This document shows positions 52,852-62,700 of a stretch of 64,000 nucleotides of DNA, piece by piece. The stretch's first letter is position 1; the number at the start of each line of letters is the position of its first letter. Both the position numbers and the translations under genes were made by a program. The notes under the pieces are model-generated. The model ran no database searches. It saw only the letters and a list, made by a program, of their open reading frames with translations, and was not told where the DNA came from. This DNA comes from Mariniblastus sp. (GTDB lineage Bacteria > Planctomycetota > Planctomycetia > Pirellulales > Pirellulaceae), in NCBI GenBank assembly GCA_022447555.1, contig JAKVBF010000004.1:15314-79313 (forward strand). The letters run 5' to 3'.

Positions 52852-53871
52852 TTAGTTATCGGCCGGCAATAAATCTCGAATGAAACGAACTTGAGGTTTG
52901 GATTTGCCTGAACCTCTTACAAATTCAACCACGTATTTTTGACGGGCGTCTTTTTCTGGAACTTTAATATTATCACCTTTCTGCAAGATGACGCGAGGCT
53001 CACTCATGCTACCGAACTCGCGCAAACCGGCTACCTGACAGGGAAACCAGCGAGGAATATTTCGCTCGTCGACGAGCATAAACTCAGCATAAGAGTGGCC
53101 TTCTACCCATACGACTCGAGCGGGAACTTTCGCTGCCCTGCACATCGCGACGAACAAGCCAACCAAATCCTCGGCACATCCCTTTTGTTCCCGAAATGTA
53201 TGCAGGCTGTCTTCTGGCTCACCTCCGACAAGCTCCACATTCTCCCGAACCCAATCAAAAATACTTTCAACTTTTGACCAGTCGCTGGTCTGGTCGGAAA
53301 TCAACCCCTTAACTTGTTTGCGCAATTTTGAGTTCCGGTAACTAATTTGCGGCCCAACTCCCATGTATTCCTTTGCTTCACGTGGAATTTTTTTCGGTAT
53401 CGTCAAAAGGCTGGTATCAGCCGGAGATCGGACCTGTCCCGTGGTCACTTGATACAGCATGGTCAACTCCACTAAACGATTCGCTTGAATTCGAGGGATC
53501 TCAATTACCAACTGCTCAACTCCACTGTTAAGACTGCGGTGTTTCACGCTTCGTATCTCAACAGGAATATTCTCTTTCAACAAAGTCACTTGCTGTTCTG
53601 GCCAATTGGTCGGAATCGGAATTGTCACCAGAAAATCTCTGGCCGAACTGCTTCCCGCTTTAATTTGGACACCCACGCGCCAGTTCTGCCTTATGGGCTC
53701 CATCAACAATTGACCATTGTCCCCGAAACCATCGGCTCCACCACCCGCTTGTCGGGAGGGAAGCGATTGACGATTTTGTTTGGGCGGATCTTTCACCTGC
53801 ATACCATTCGCTAATGCGACTGAACCCAGAGTGAAAAGAAACAACATTACTGACAACACATAGTTCCTCAT
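52852..53871 (-). CDS. Secreted transglutaminase-like protein (paralogue 2)
   Basis: 339 residues from the ATG at 53871 (AAGGA upstream), with a signal peptide (YVLSVMLFLFTLGSVALA). It shares the layout of its neighbour: a beta-rich N-terminal domain (WRVGVQIKAGSSSARDFLVTIPIP), then the transglutaminase-like core with QKGCAEDLVGLFVAMCR, EGHSYAEFMLVDE and WFPCQ. Cys and His of the catalytic set are present. The two genes arose by tandem duplication and are cotranscribed (26-base gap). An upstream in-frame ATG at 53889 is possible. Confidence 0.87.
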   Translation of the reverse strand: MRNYVLSVMLFLFTLGSVALANGMQVKDPPKQNRQSLPSRQAGGGADGFGDNGQLLMEPIRQNWRVGVQIKAGSSSARDFLVTIPIPTNWPEQQVTLLKENIPVEIRSVKHRSLNSGVEQLVIEIPRIQANRLVELTMLYQVTTGQVRSPADTSLLTIPKKIPREAKEYMGVGPQISYRNSKLRKQVKGLISDQTSDWSKVESIFDWVRENVELVGGEPEDSLHTFREQKGCAEDLVGLFVAMCRAAKVPARVVWVEGHSYAEFMLVDERNIPRWFPCQVAGLREFGSMSEPRVILQKGDNIKVPEKDARQKYVVEFVRGSGKSKPQVRFIRDLLPADN

Positions 53872-54092
53872 TGCGCCCGCTTCCTTCATTACTACCGACT
53901 CGAATAATTTTAGGTCCCAAATCAGTTTCAAACAAATTTATCATCTGGCTGTCGTTCTCTCAGACCCCCAAAAGATCTGGACGTTGGCCCAATCACAAAT
54001 CCTCTTCAATCCCGTGATTAATTCTCGCGCAGCAAAAAAGGCGACTGGCAAGCCAATCGCCAATGGGTTCTTCCCGGGAGACAAAATCGCTA

Positions 54093-54437
54093 TTAGCTGC
54101 CGTTGGCTGGCCCAATGGTCGGAGGCGTCACCATATTTGAGTTACCATAAACTTCTGACGACGGAATCGTCTCCATCCCTGACTCGTTGTAATACGGAAC
54201 TCCGCCCATCGAGTTTCCAAAGTTAGCCGCTGGAATCGATGCCGGATTCTGATCATAAACCCCTGTGCCGCAAGTGCCATCCATACATGAACCGGCAGTG
54301 TTCATTCCACAGGGTTGAGCCATTGGGGGTTGGCATGAATTGCATGCTGAACCTCGAAACCAATTGCGACAAGCTCCACAACCCGAAGTTGCCAATAACA
54401 TTGCCCCTATGGCAGCAATTAAAATTGCATTTTTCAT
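54093..54437 (-). CDS. Small Cys-rich lipoprotein
   Basis: 114 residues from the ATG at 54437, which has a strong AGGAG site seven bases upstream; the frame continues upstream but without such a site. A short signal peptide ends in LLATSGC (Cys20). Cysteines follow in CGACRNWFRGSACNSC, then CGMNTAG, CMDGTCG. The C-terminal half is Gly/Asn/Ser/Pro-rich with PYYNESGME. The pattern CRNWFRG recurs in other small planctomycete lipoproteins. Envelope role, function unknown. Confidence 0.8.
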   Translation of the reverse strand: MKNAILIAAIGAMLLATSGCGACRNWFRGSACNSCQPPMAQPCGMNTAGSCMDGTCGTGVYDQNPASIPAANFGNSMGGVPYYNESGMETIPSSEVYGNSNMVTPPTIGPANGS

Positions 54438-54739
54438 AAGAAATCTCCTGACAAGGACTGGTACTATTTGAAAACCAGATTGCCATTCCATATTTGGGTG
54501 CGTGATTTTGAAACGCCAGTTTCGACTCGTCGAGGAATTCACGCACGAATTCGAGTCTTGAAACCGTACAACGCAGCAATTGATGTGCAAGTGAATCGCG
54601 TTGATTTTTGGCAACAAATCTCAACGCTTCCAGTAAAATAGGTATTCGCCAGTCGCCGTTCGACCTCAGTATGTAAAATCAAGTCAAAGCGTAAATCAAG
54701 GTCGGTTCAGTTGTAACAATTCTGTCGGAATTAACGATC
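54438..54739. other. Divergent promoter region between the lipoprotein and the hydrolase
   Basis: 302 bases with both promoters expected. No -10/-35 pair is convincing on either strand, and I see no RNA gene or repeat. Confidence 0.4.
54445..54449 (-). promoter_or_regulatory. Ribosome-binding site of the small lipoprotein
   Basis: AGGAG on the minus strand lies seven bases before the ATG at 54437. It is the clearest Shine-Dalgarno site in the window and rules out the longer upstream frame. Confidence 0.8.
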
Positions 54740-55732
54740 GTGAAACTTCAATACGCTCTCAACACAATTCTTCTGATCGGATGCGTTCTCGTTGGGTATG
54801 GTCAGGCTGCTTACCAAACGCCCCCTTCAGATAACAACAAGTCCCTTGATCCGGTCAATGTCGAGGCACTTCAAACGGATTCGGCTGACAAACATCGAAA
54901 CGAAGTTTGGTTTGTTTCAGCAAGAAGCATTAAGAATCAAACGAAAGACTTATCAAAACTGATTGTCCAAAAACACACCGGCGGTCGTTGGAACGCAAGC
55001 AGCCTGAGCGAACTCTGCCAACGGCGGCAGGAGTCTCCGAAGAAGAAAACGGTGATCTATATCCACGGGAATCGCACCGACCAATTTTGGGCCAAGCATA
55101 GAGGGCAACAAGTTTACAAAAATTTGTTTTCCCGCAGACCTCCAACTCACACGGCCTTGCGGTTTATCATTTGGTCATGGAAATCGGATAAAACCAAACA
55201 TGGTGCCAGAGACTTCAATCTCAAATCTCAACGCGCAATCAATTTGGGAACCGTCTTTTCCGAAACACTTAACGCGTTGGGCAGGAACGACCCTCCCCTG
55301 CTAATTGGTTATAGTCTAGGCTGCCAAATCATTGCTCAGGCGATGCTAGAACAAGCCTCATTACCAGAAAGGCCACGGTACAATATGGCGTTTATTGCTC
55401 CAGTCTTAAATTGCCATTTTTCTTTCACCAAACCTGTCGCAACAGCCGCCAGCCCCCCAAGCCAGCATACGATCATGTTCGTCAACCGCAAAGACCTGGC
55501 GGTTAGACTCGCAAAACAGATCTGCTCCCGACAAACCTGTGGAAACTCGCGATCTTTTGAAGATTGGGTTAGGTCAAATCAGCAACCACTGGGCAACGTG
55601 CAATGGCGCGATATCACCAGTGAATCCGATTTTAGGCATTCAATTTTAAAATATTCTGGCCTGCCCACGGTTCGAAGAAGCATAGCGAATCTGCTGGAGT
55701 CCCATGCCCCCCTGGTAAATGCCATGCGGTAA
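54740..55732 (+). CDS. Secreted alpha/beta hydrolase
   Basis: 330 residues from GTG 54740 with a signal peptide (LNTILLIGCVLVGYGQAA). The alpha/beta-hydrolase fold shows VIYIHGNRTDQF (oxyanion strand), and LLIGYSLGCQIIAQAM with nucleophile Ser in GYSLG. The pattern resembles DUF900-type and serine-esterase hydrolases. A His-containing segment near the C-terminus (DFRHSIL) may complete the triad. Substrate unknown. The ZIP transporter follows 185 bases downstream. Confidence 0.8.
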   Translation: MKLQYALNTILLIGCVLVGYGQAAYQTPPSDNNKSLDPVNVEALQTDSADKHRNEVWFVSARSIKNQTKDLSKLIVQKHTGGRWNASSLSELCQRRQESPKKKTVIYIHGNRTDQFWAKHRGQQVYKNLFSRRPPTHTALRFIIWSWKSDKTKHGARDFNLKSQRAINLGTVFSETLNALGRNDPPLLIGYSLGCQIIAQAMLEQASLPERPRYNMAFIAPVLNCHFSFTKPVATAASPPSQHTIMFVNRKDLAVRLAKQICSRQTCGNSRSFEDWVRSNQQPLGNVQWRDITSESDFRHSILKYSGLPTVRRSIANLLESHAPLVNAMR

Positions 55733-55917
55733 TTCACGGTGCGCCTACACTCGTGGCATTTTCTGCACCTCACAAGAACTGGTAGAACCTCCGCATTCAC
55801 CTCTTGCCAAATGATTGGCCCCATCGATTTGGCACTACGCATTTGATAAAGGTTCGCTTAAGATTGTTCGGCCCTGTTCGCGGACTGACTTTCGTTTCGC
55901 CCTTGCCCCCAAGATCC

Positions 55918-56826
55918 ATGTCATTAATTCTGATTATTTATTGCTGTTTGATTGCGACCTGCTCGGCTTTAGGCGGCTCGGCATCCGCTTTTTTCAAGCT
56001 TACGCATCAGCGCATTCAGTATATTTTAAGCCTAGTTTCGGGGGTCATGCTTGGTGTCGCTTTCCTCCATTTACTCCCCCATTCAATCGTCGTTTTAGAC
56101 AGCGTTAAGTTGGCATTGGGAATATGTTTATTCGGGTTGCTTTTCATGTTCTTCCTCATTCGCGTATTTCATTTCCATCAACACGACCTACGTTACGAAG
56201 AAGAGCACGATTATCAAAAAAAACAGTCACTCGATGCGGACGATCACCATGTTCAGGGCGGCCAGCATCAGAGCAAATTTGATTGCTCGTGGCTCGGCTT
56301 GTGCTTTGGTCTCGCAGTACACACACTCATAGACGGCATTGCCTTGGCATCAGCTGTCACTTCGGAAACCTCCAACTTTTGGTACCCAGCTGGCTTGAGC
56401 GTTTTTCTGGCCATCATTTTACATAAACCACTGGACGCCCTATCGATCACCTCCCTGATGGCCGCCAAAGGTTGGTCACCTACCAAACAAATGACGGTGA
56501 ATGTAATTTTCGCACTAATGTGCCCGTTAGGGGCGATTCTATTCACCATGACAGTCAACCAGTTTGTGGAATCGCGAGAGCTCATACTGGGAATCGCGCT
56601 TGCGTTCTCAGCCGGAATCTTCCTCTACATTTCTCTCGGGGATCTGTTACCCGAAGTTCATTTCCATGCTCATCATCGCCTGAAGCTTTCGGCGATGCTG
56701 ATTATTGGCATCTTAGTCGCACTAGGAATTGAACTACTACCGGGTCACGCCCACCTCGATTCAGAAACCAAAGAGGTGGAGAACAGTGAGTTAATAACTC
56801 CGCCGCCCAATCGTATTAAAGACTAG
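55918..56826 (+). CDS. ZIP-family divalent metal transporter
   Basis: 302 residues from the ATG at 55918; the frame extends upstream but with hydrophilic, non-family sequence. Eight hydrophobic segments are visible. TM4 has VHTLIDGIALASAVT and TM5 HKPLDALSITSLMAAKGW, the metal-binding helices of ZIP proteins. A long His-rich loop (HFHQHDLRYEEEHDY, DDHHVQGGQHQ) separates TM3 and TM4. Zinc, iron or manganese uptake into the cytoplasm is likely. The stop overlaps the convergent SRPBCC gene by four bases. Confidence 0.9.
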   Translation: MSLILIIYCCLIATCSALGGSASAFFKLTHQRIQYILSLVSGVMLGVAFLHLLPHSIVVLDSVKLALGICLFGLLFMFFLIRVFHFHQHDLRYEEEHDYQKKQSLDADDHHVQGGQHQSKFDCSWLGLCFGLAVHTLIDGIALASAVTSETSNFWYPAGLSVFLAIILHKPLDALSITSLMAAKGWSPTKQMTVNVIFALMCPLGAILFTMTVNQFVESRELILGIALAFSAGIFLYISLGDLLPEVHFHAHHRLKLSAMLIIGILVALGIELLPGHAHLDSETKEVENSELITPPPNRIKD

Positions 56827-57353
56827 TTTTTTTCAACGAATTCGCTGAGATTTTCTAGCGCGGTTTGATACTGGTATTTCATCTGACTTCCAAACAACCA
56901 GGCAAAATAGCCATAGAACGGACCGCTAGGTAAACGACCGGAACTCTTCCATGTCACGTCGGTTGAGTCTCCGTTGGGTTCTAGCAATATCGTGCTATCC
57001 ATTTGAGGAAAATTTGCGAAGACCATTTTATATTCAATGCTTCGCTCGGGCTGGCTCGCCGTGATCCACATCTTTCCCGCCCCCCGAATTTCAGTCCAAA
57101 ACTGCTCTGCTCCCACACCGCTTTCGTTTCCACGATACTCCACCTTCAAACCGGCCACCTTTTCAGGACTCCACATCGACCACTTTTGCCAGTTACGAGG
57201 TGTGTTCACCATTGGAAAAATGGTTGCGGGCTTGGCTTTGATCGTCAGTTCTGTTTGAAATTCGTACCCACGGGGAAGGAAAGAGCCAATCAAGGCCAGT
57301 ACTCCAACCAGGACAAGCACGGCCAGCAATATACGAATTAAAAGATTGAGCAT
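56823..57353 (-). CDS. Membrane-anchored SRPBCC (START-like) domain protein
   Basis: 176 residues from the ATG at 57353. An N-terminal membrane helix (ILLAVLVLVGVLALIGSFL) is followed by a polyketide cyclase/START-like domain (TELTIKAKPATIFPMVNTPRNWQKWSMWSP, ESGVGAEQFWTEI, VTWKSSGRL). Such proteins bind hydrophobic ligands. It lies 41 bases after the DUF1080 gene on the same strand. Confidence 0.88.
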   Translation of the reverse strand: MLNLLIRILLAVLVLVGVLALIGSFLPRGYEFQTELTIKAKPATIFPMVNTPRNWQKWSMWSPEKVAGLKVEYRGNESGVGAEQFWTEIRGAGKMWITASQPERSIEYKMVFANFPQMDSTILLEPNGDSTDVTWKSSGRLPSGPFYGYFAWLFGSQMKYQYQTALENLSEFVEKN

Positions 57354-57394
57354 CGTGGATGCAGCCCCCATAAAAAATCTAAAACAAAAATCGC

Positions 57395-58756
57395 TTAGTT
57401 ATCCGCAGCAGAGGCTCCATCTTCAGATGTCGCGATCTTCTTGATACTCAAATTCCTATACTCGACCGGATCATTATGCCCAGCCAAACCAAAGTGACCC
57501 TTCGATCGATTTTTACCCGGATGTGGACTTTTCCCCATGTAATCAGTTATTTCACTCACATCGCAATTCAAAATCATGGTCCCATTTAATTCGACCATGA
57601 TCTTTGGCCCGACAACGGTCACTTCCTGAAAGTTCCATTGCCCAGCATCTCGCAAATATCCGCGGTGCGCCGCCTTCATCCCATAGGCGCTTCCGTGGTA
57701 CTGTCGGTCGTCTAAGTTTGCATATTTAGGATGTTCGCTGTCGAGAACTTGCAGTTCGCACATTCCGACATACGCCGTATCGCCACTACCCGGATAACGA
57801 ATCGCCAAGCCGTTGTTACCCCCAGGCGGCAATTTGAATTCCATACGCGCGACAAAATCTGCGTACTCATTCTCCGTGTAGATCGTTCCCCCTTTACTGG
57901 GTTTACAACGGATTCCGCCCTCGACAATTTCGTAGTTGTCCGTCGGCCCTTTCCAGCCGGCAAATGACTTTCCATCGAATATCGACTCGAAACCCTCATT
58001 TAGGGATTTGGCAAGCACTTCGTTGGCTTCGGCGGCAGGGATCTCCCGAGCAAAGATATTTTTCCAGCGAATTTCGCCGCCATGCGTCTGCAATTGGATT
58101 CGGCCCGTGTTGACCAAGGGTAAGTCGCGACCCCAGTAGTTTTCCATCGCGGCCGCACTCACCACCAGCTTACCATTCAGCCAAACCCAAGTCTTAGCCC
58201 CGATTTGAACGATCCGCAGGCGATTCCACTCACCAAACGGTTTGTCAGCAAGAACCAATGGATCCTTCCCTTTCGAACCGGGGGAGTTGTTCCAAAGCCC
58301 TCCCGATCCTTTATCAGCTCCAATGTTCCATTTGCCACCGGACTCGGTCGTATCCCAAATCTGCACTTGAGGCGTTTCTTTGAGGTACACACCACTGTCC
58401 GCATTGGCAACCGTTTTATAATCAATCAAAACTTCATAATCTCGAAAGGGTTTTTCATAAGTCAGAAAAGGGCCTTTTCCATCGTTGACAATCTCACCAC
58501 CCTCGACCCGCCAAAACTTCGCAGTCGCTTCGGCTGCGGCGGAAATTTTCTCAGTCTGCTTCTCGGGAGATAAAGCTTGAAAATCTCGCGGGTTACCTGT
58601 TTTTATTGCATGCCAGCCGGACAAATCCTGCCCGTTAAATAAGGCGTGAAAGCCCGCCGGAGGCTGATTGTTATCTTGTCCACACAATCCCGAAGCCAAA
58701 CACAATCCGACCGCGCAACAAAACGTTCCTCGCACCCAAAACAAACTGCTTAACAT
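57395..58756 (-). CDS. Secreted protein with two DUF1080 (3-keto-disaccharide hydrolase) domains
   Basis: 453 residues with a signal peptide (GTFCCAVGLCLASGLCGQ). Two DUF1080 jelly-roll domains are in tandem: residues about 27-235 (GFHALFNGQDLSGWHAI, LTYEKPFRDYEVLIDYKT, DSGVYLK, NYWGRDLPLVNTGRIQLQTHGGEIRWKNI) and about 245-445 (FESIFDGKSFAGWKGPT, ARMEFKLPPGGNNGLAIRYPG, GHFGLAGHNDPVEYRNLSIKKI). The family includes 3-keto-glycoside hydrolases. Together with exported Gfo/Idh/MocA and isomerase proteins this fits glycoside breakdown outside the cytoplasm. Confidence 0.9.
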   Translation of the reverse strand: MLSSLFWVRGTFCCAVGLCLASGLCGQDNNQPPAGFHALFNGQDLSGWHAIKTGNPRDFQALSPEKQTEKISAAAEATAKFWRVEGGEIVNDGKGPFLTYEKPFRDYEVLIDYKTVANADSGVYLKETPQVQIWDTTESGGKWNIGADKGSGGLWNNSPGSKGKDPLVLADKPFGEWNRLRIVQIGAKTWVWLNGKLVVSAAAMENYWGRDLPLVNTGRIQLQTHGGEIRWKNIFAREIPAAEANEVLAKSLNEGFESIFDGKSFAGWKGPTDNYEIVEGGIRCKPSKGGTIYTENEYADFVARMEFKLPPGGNNGLAIRYPGSGDTAYVGMCELQVLDSEHPKYANLDDRQYHGSAYGMKAAHRGYLRDAGQWNFQEVTVVGPKIMVELNGTMILNCDVSEITDYMGKSPHPGKNRSKGHFGLAGHNDPVEYRNLSIKKIATSEDGASAADN

Positions 58757-58959
58757 TGCATTTTTCCCGGTTTAAATTTTATAAATCGCCAAGCCCCTAT
58801 CCTAACTTTGTTTGTCGGTTATTACTACTGTTGCGGAATAATTACGAAACCGATTCAATCATTCGGTGAGCCTCAGATCATCGCACGCTTTCCAACCAAG
58901 GTTGTTTGTAGAAAAAATCCACGAACTGGAAGACAGACCAACACGGAAGAGACCGTTTC

Positions 58960-59490
58960 ATGCCTAATCTCAATTCAAAACATTCTGTCTCAGAGGAATT
59001 CAAAAATCAGGCTTTGGATCTTCTGAACCAATCGATGATTAAAATTAACAACTGTTTTGACCAACTCTCAGAAGAGCAAATCTGGTGGTCTCCGGTTGAT
59101 TCAGCAAACAGCATTGGTAATCTGATCTTGCACTCCTGCGGCAACCTTCGGCAGTGGGGCATTACAGGAATCCAAAAAAGCCAGGACACGCGTCAGCGAG
59201 AAGCCGAATTTCTAGCCGATTCACGAGTTTCCAAAACGGAGCTCTTGGAGTTGTGCAAAGTCACGATTCGCGAATTTCGGCACGTCGTCAGATCCCTCTC
59301 CGAAGCTGCATTGTTAGCCGAACGGATCATTCAAAATTTTCGTGTCACCGTTCTTCAAGCGATCCTACATACGACCACCCATTTTGCAGGGCATACACAC
59401 CAAATCATCATGCTCACCCGACGCCAACTTGGAAAAAACTATCAGTTCGCGTGGCAACCAGACGAGGGCCAAAACGAGCTCCCGATTTGA
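58960..59490 (+). CDS. DinB-superfamily protein (DUF1572-like)
   Basis: 176 residues, four-helix pattern with metal-binding His candidates in GNLILHSCGNLRQW and LHTTTHFAGHTHQIIMLTRRQLG. The last segment matches the C-terminal DinB/DUF1572 signature. No other domain. It is unlike the other DinB protein in the window (40609-41118) in sequence, so not a recent duplicate. Confidence 0.82.
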   Translation: MPNLNSKHSVSEEFKNQALDLLNQSMIKINNCFDQLSEEQIWWSPVDSANSIGNLILHSCGNLRQWGITGIQKSQDTRQREAEFLADSRVSKTELLELCKVTIREFRHVVRSLSEAALLAERIIQNFRVTVLQAILHTTTHFAGHTHQIIMLTRRQLGKNYQFAWQPDEGQNELPI

Positions 59491-59736
59491 CTTCAAAATT
59501 GCCGTATTAGTAAGTTACAAAACATCAAACGTCTGACATTATGCTAGCAGCCATCTGCCAACGCGCTGACACGCCAAAGTGACCTAGGTTGAACCATCCA
59601 CTTGGATTAAATTTTTCAACATCCGCCGCTGTCTTTTTGCCGCATTGACTGAAGGTTCGCGACGAGTTTTGACAATCAAAAGCCGAACAGGTTAGACGGA
59701 TCCATGGATTGGTTCACGAGCGAAACGGGATTTAGA

Positions 59737-62700
59737 ATGAAGCTGAAAGATTTGGCAATCGAAGAGTTTGATGGCTGCCAAACATTACAGCTGAACCACC
59801 TGAGCGATGGCTTAAATGTTATCTACGGACCTACTGGCAGCGGGAAAACCAGACTTCAAGAATACATCCGAAACACATTTTTTGGATTTCCTAAAAACCA
59901 CATAGCCAACCAGGGTTACCTCTCGGTTCAACTTGGTGCGCGACGGGCAAACCTGAGCCGAACTTGCAACCAAAGTGAAACCTTGTCATTCGAAAACCTT
60001 GGTGATGAAACATTCCCACAGGCTTCAACGCTCGATTGCATAGAGAAATTGGGGACGAACCTCTACCGGTCTATCTACTGTCTCGATTCAAATAGCGACT
60101 GCACCACCATCAACACGATTGTGCAGCAATTGCGAAAACGCCTCAACATGACCACCGGAAAACCAAACTCTCAAATGAAGGTGGACTCATTTTCCCATCA
60201 CCATGAATTTCAATTACGGCAAGAAGAGTGTAACGTCATCCATAAGGAAATCGAGCTTTTGGAGACTGAAAGAAACCGCCTACTGAACCAAAATGACACA
60301 TTACCGACATCGTTACATCAAACTCTCGCCGAGATGAATTCTGAGATCGACTACGCGACGGAACAAATTAGCAAATCGAATCTTCAATCTATTCGAGAAC
60401 AGATCGCAGCCACCGATGCTCAGGTCACCCAAGTTCGTTCGCAGCTGGAAATCGTGACGGCAGCCCCCCAAGCCACCTCTCCGACAGAGAACGATTCGCC
60501 AATTCAGTTCAGCCAGCTGTATGCTCATCTGGACGAACTTGAAAGGCAAATTCGTCAACAACGAGAAATACAAAAAACGGTACAACAACGGCGGATCGAA
60601 TTACGGGATGAGATGGCCGCATGGACCGTCTTTGAATTGAATTCACCCGACCACCCCTATTACAAAATTGGGAAACTGTTGCGATCTCTGGAGTGTAGAA
60701 CTGCCAAACTAGCGGAAAATTGGAACCAGCAGGACAGGAAACCGCAGCCGACCGGCGAAGACATTTCAACATGGAGCGATACCGCTAAATACTGCCAAGC
60801 AATGCAGACTGAATTGCAACAGATAGGTGGTGAACTCAGCCAGCAGTGCCAACACCTTCGACACCGTGCGGCTACCGCAGAATTAAAACACCTAAGGTTG
60901 CAATACAATAAACTCGGAAAAAACCGAAGCGATCTGATTAATCGCCGACGCATCTTGATCGAGCAACTCAAGCAATGTGATGCCACAACGGCGAGAGCCA
61001 TCCTCCAGAACGACCCGGCTTATCAAAAGTGCGCTGCTGAGATGGGGCACTCCGTGGCTCGTCGGAGATTTTTCGGGGACCCATCTTCGCCACTAGGGCC
61101 GACGCAGCAACTCAAGCGCGATAGACTCCGCAGTCGTCTGAATGAACTGCAGAACTTACGGCAAAAACTGGTGCTTTCGCTGGTCGATCGCGAGAACCAA
61201 CTTGGGCCACTCAAAGCCCGACTGTCCGAATTAACGGCATCGCGAAAGCGAATTGAGGCAAATCCACGCAGCGGTCCTGACGCACGAATGGATAAAATTA
61301 ACGCGCGATTAAGGCTTTTAAAAAACCAAAGACATCTTCTGTCTCTATATGAAGCCGCGGGCAACGACGGCGATATACAACCTGACCCTATCCTCAAAAG
61401 AGCAGGCCAACTCGCTGACCGTTTGACACTTGGAGAGGTGACGGCAATTTGGATTCACGAATCCAAAACCTCAAAACACTTTCAATTAATCACCGAAGGT
61501 CGTCACCAAAGCAGTATCCCCTACCAATCCCTAAGCTCCACGGCACAACAACAAACCATCCTCAGTTTGTGTTTGGCCGCCGTAGAATCGCTCCATGGCT
61601 TAGGGTTTGGATTACCGATGTTGATCAACGATATATGGACTGGCCTGGACGCCGCAAGGGTTAAGGCGACCCTTGAATTACTCTCTGATTATTGCCGACA
61701 AGGAATCCAAATCATAACAGCCGCTTCGGATCCAGAGGTTTTATCACAGGCTCTCCGCCGTCGGATCACAACCTTTCAGATCGATCCCAACCTCGAGATG
61801 TCCAACCCCATTGCCAGCATCGCGGAGCATCCTGTCATCACTCAAACCACTGTATACGCAGATTTATCGACACCGGTAACTTATCCCTTGGTCGATTACA
61901 TTCCCCACAAGATCGAGTCAACAGGATCCTCCAGAACATTTCATACGCCAACCGGCAAATCCTATCGACCCCCACAGCCTGCCACATCGATGGAACGGCC
62001 AAACCAAGATGGAGCAGTGCTGGAGTTCGCCCCTTTAGTCGATGAGTCCACGCCACTGATTAATTTTGACCTATTCACTCCCAGCAGCGCGTCCAGTCTT
62101 CTGGAGTGCGGGATTCGAGACGTCAAAGATCTGTTGAATCATAACCCGAAACAGATGGATTCCAGTCTCACAAACCACGGTTTTCAGGCGGCAGATTTAG
62201 AAAACTGGCAATCTATCACATGGCTGATGATCTGCGTCCCCGGGTTGAGAATCCAAGACGCAAGTCTACTTAGATCCATTGGAATCGCAGAACCCGAACA
62301 ATTATTCACCACAACCATCCTGAATCTGTCCGAACGGTTGCAACGAGAAATCAATTCCAATGGCGACCAATACCCACACCTCAACCCCGGCGATTACTCA
62401 GCCGAACGATTGAACCGATGGTATCGAGCCTTGGATCGAACTCAATTTCGCTGGCAAACGTCCACCGGTTATAGCCGCTCCATACGCAACCAGAAAACAA
62501 AGAGACCCTCGAAATATTCTCAGCGAGTCGAGAACCATCGCAAGCGCGGTCAAAACGAGCGGGCCGATTCAAAACCCTCAAGCGTGCGACGTCGACAACG
62601 CCCCGCTCAGCCGGCCCGCGAGCCCGAACTCTCTATCGCCAATACCTTCGCCGAACGCAAAGCCAAAAAAAAGAAACAAACTCGAACAAAACAGCCCGTC

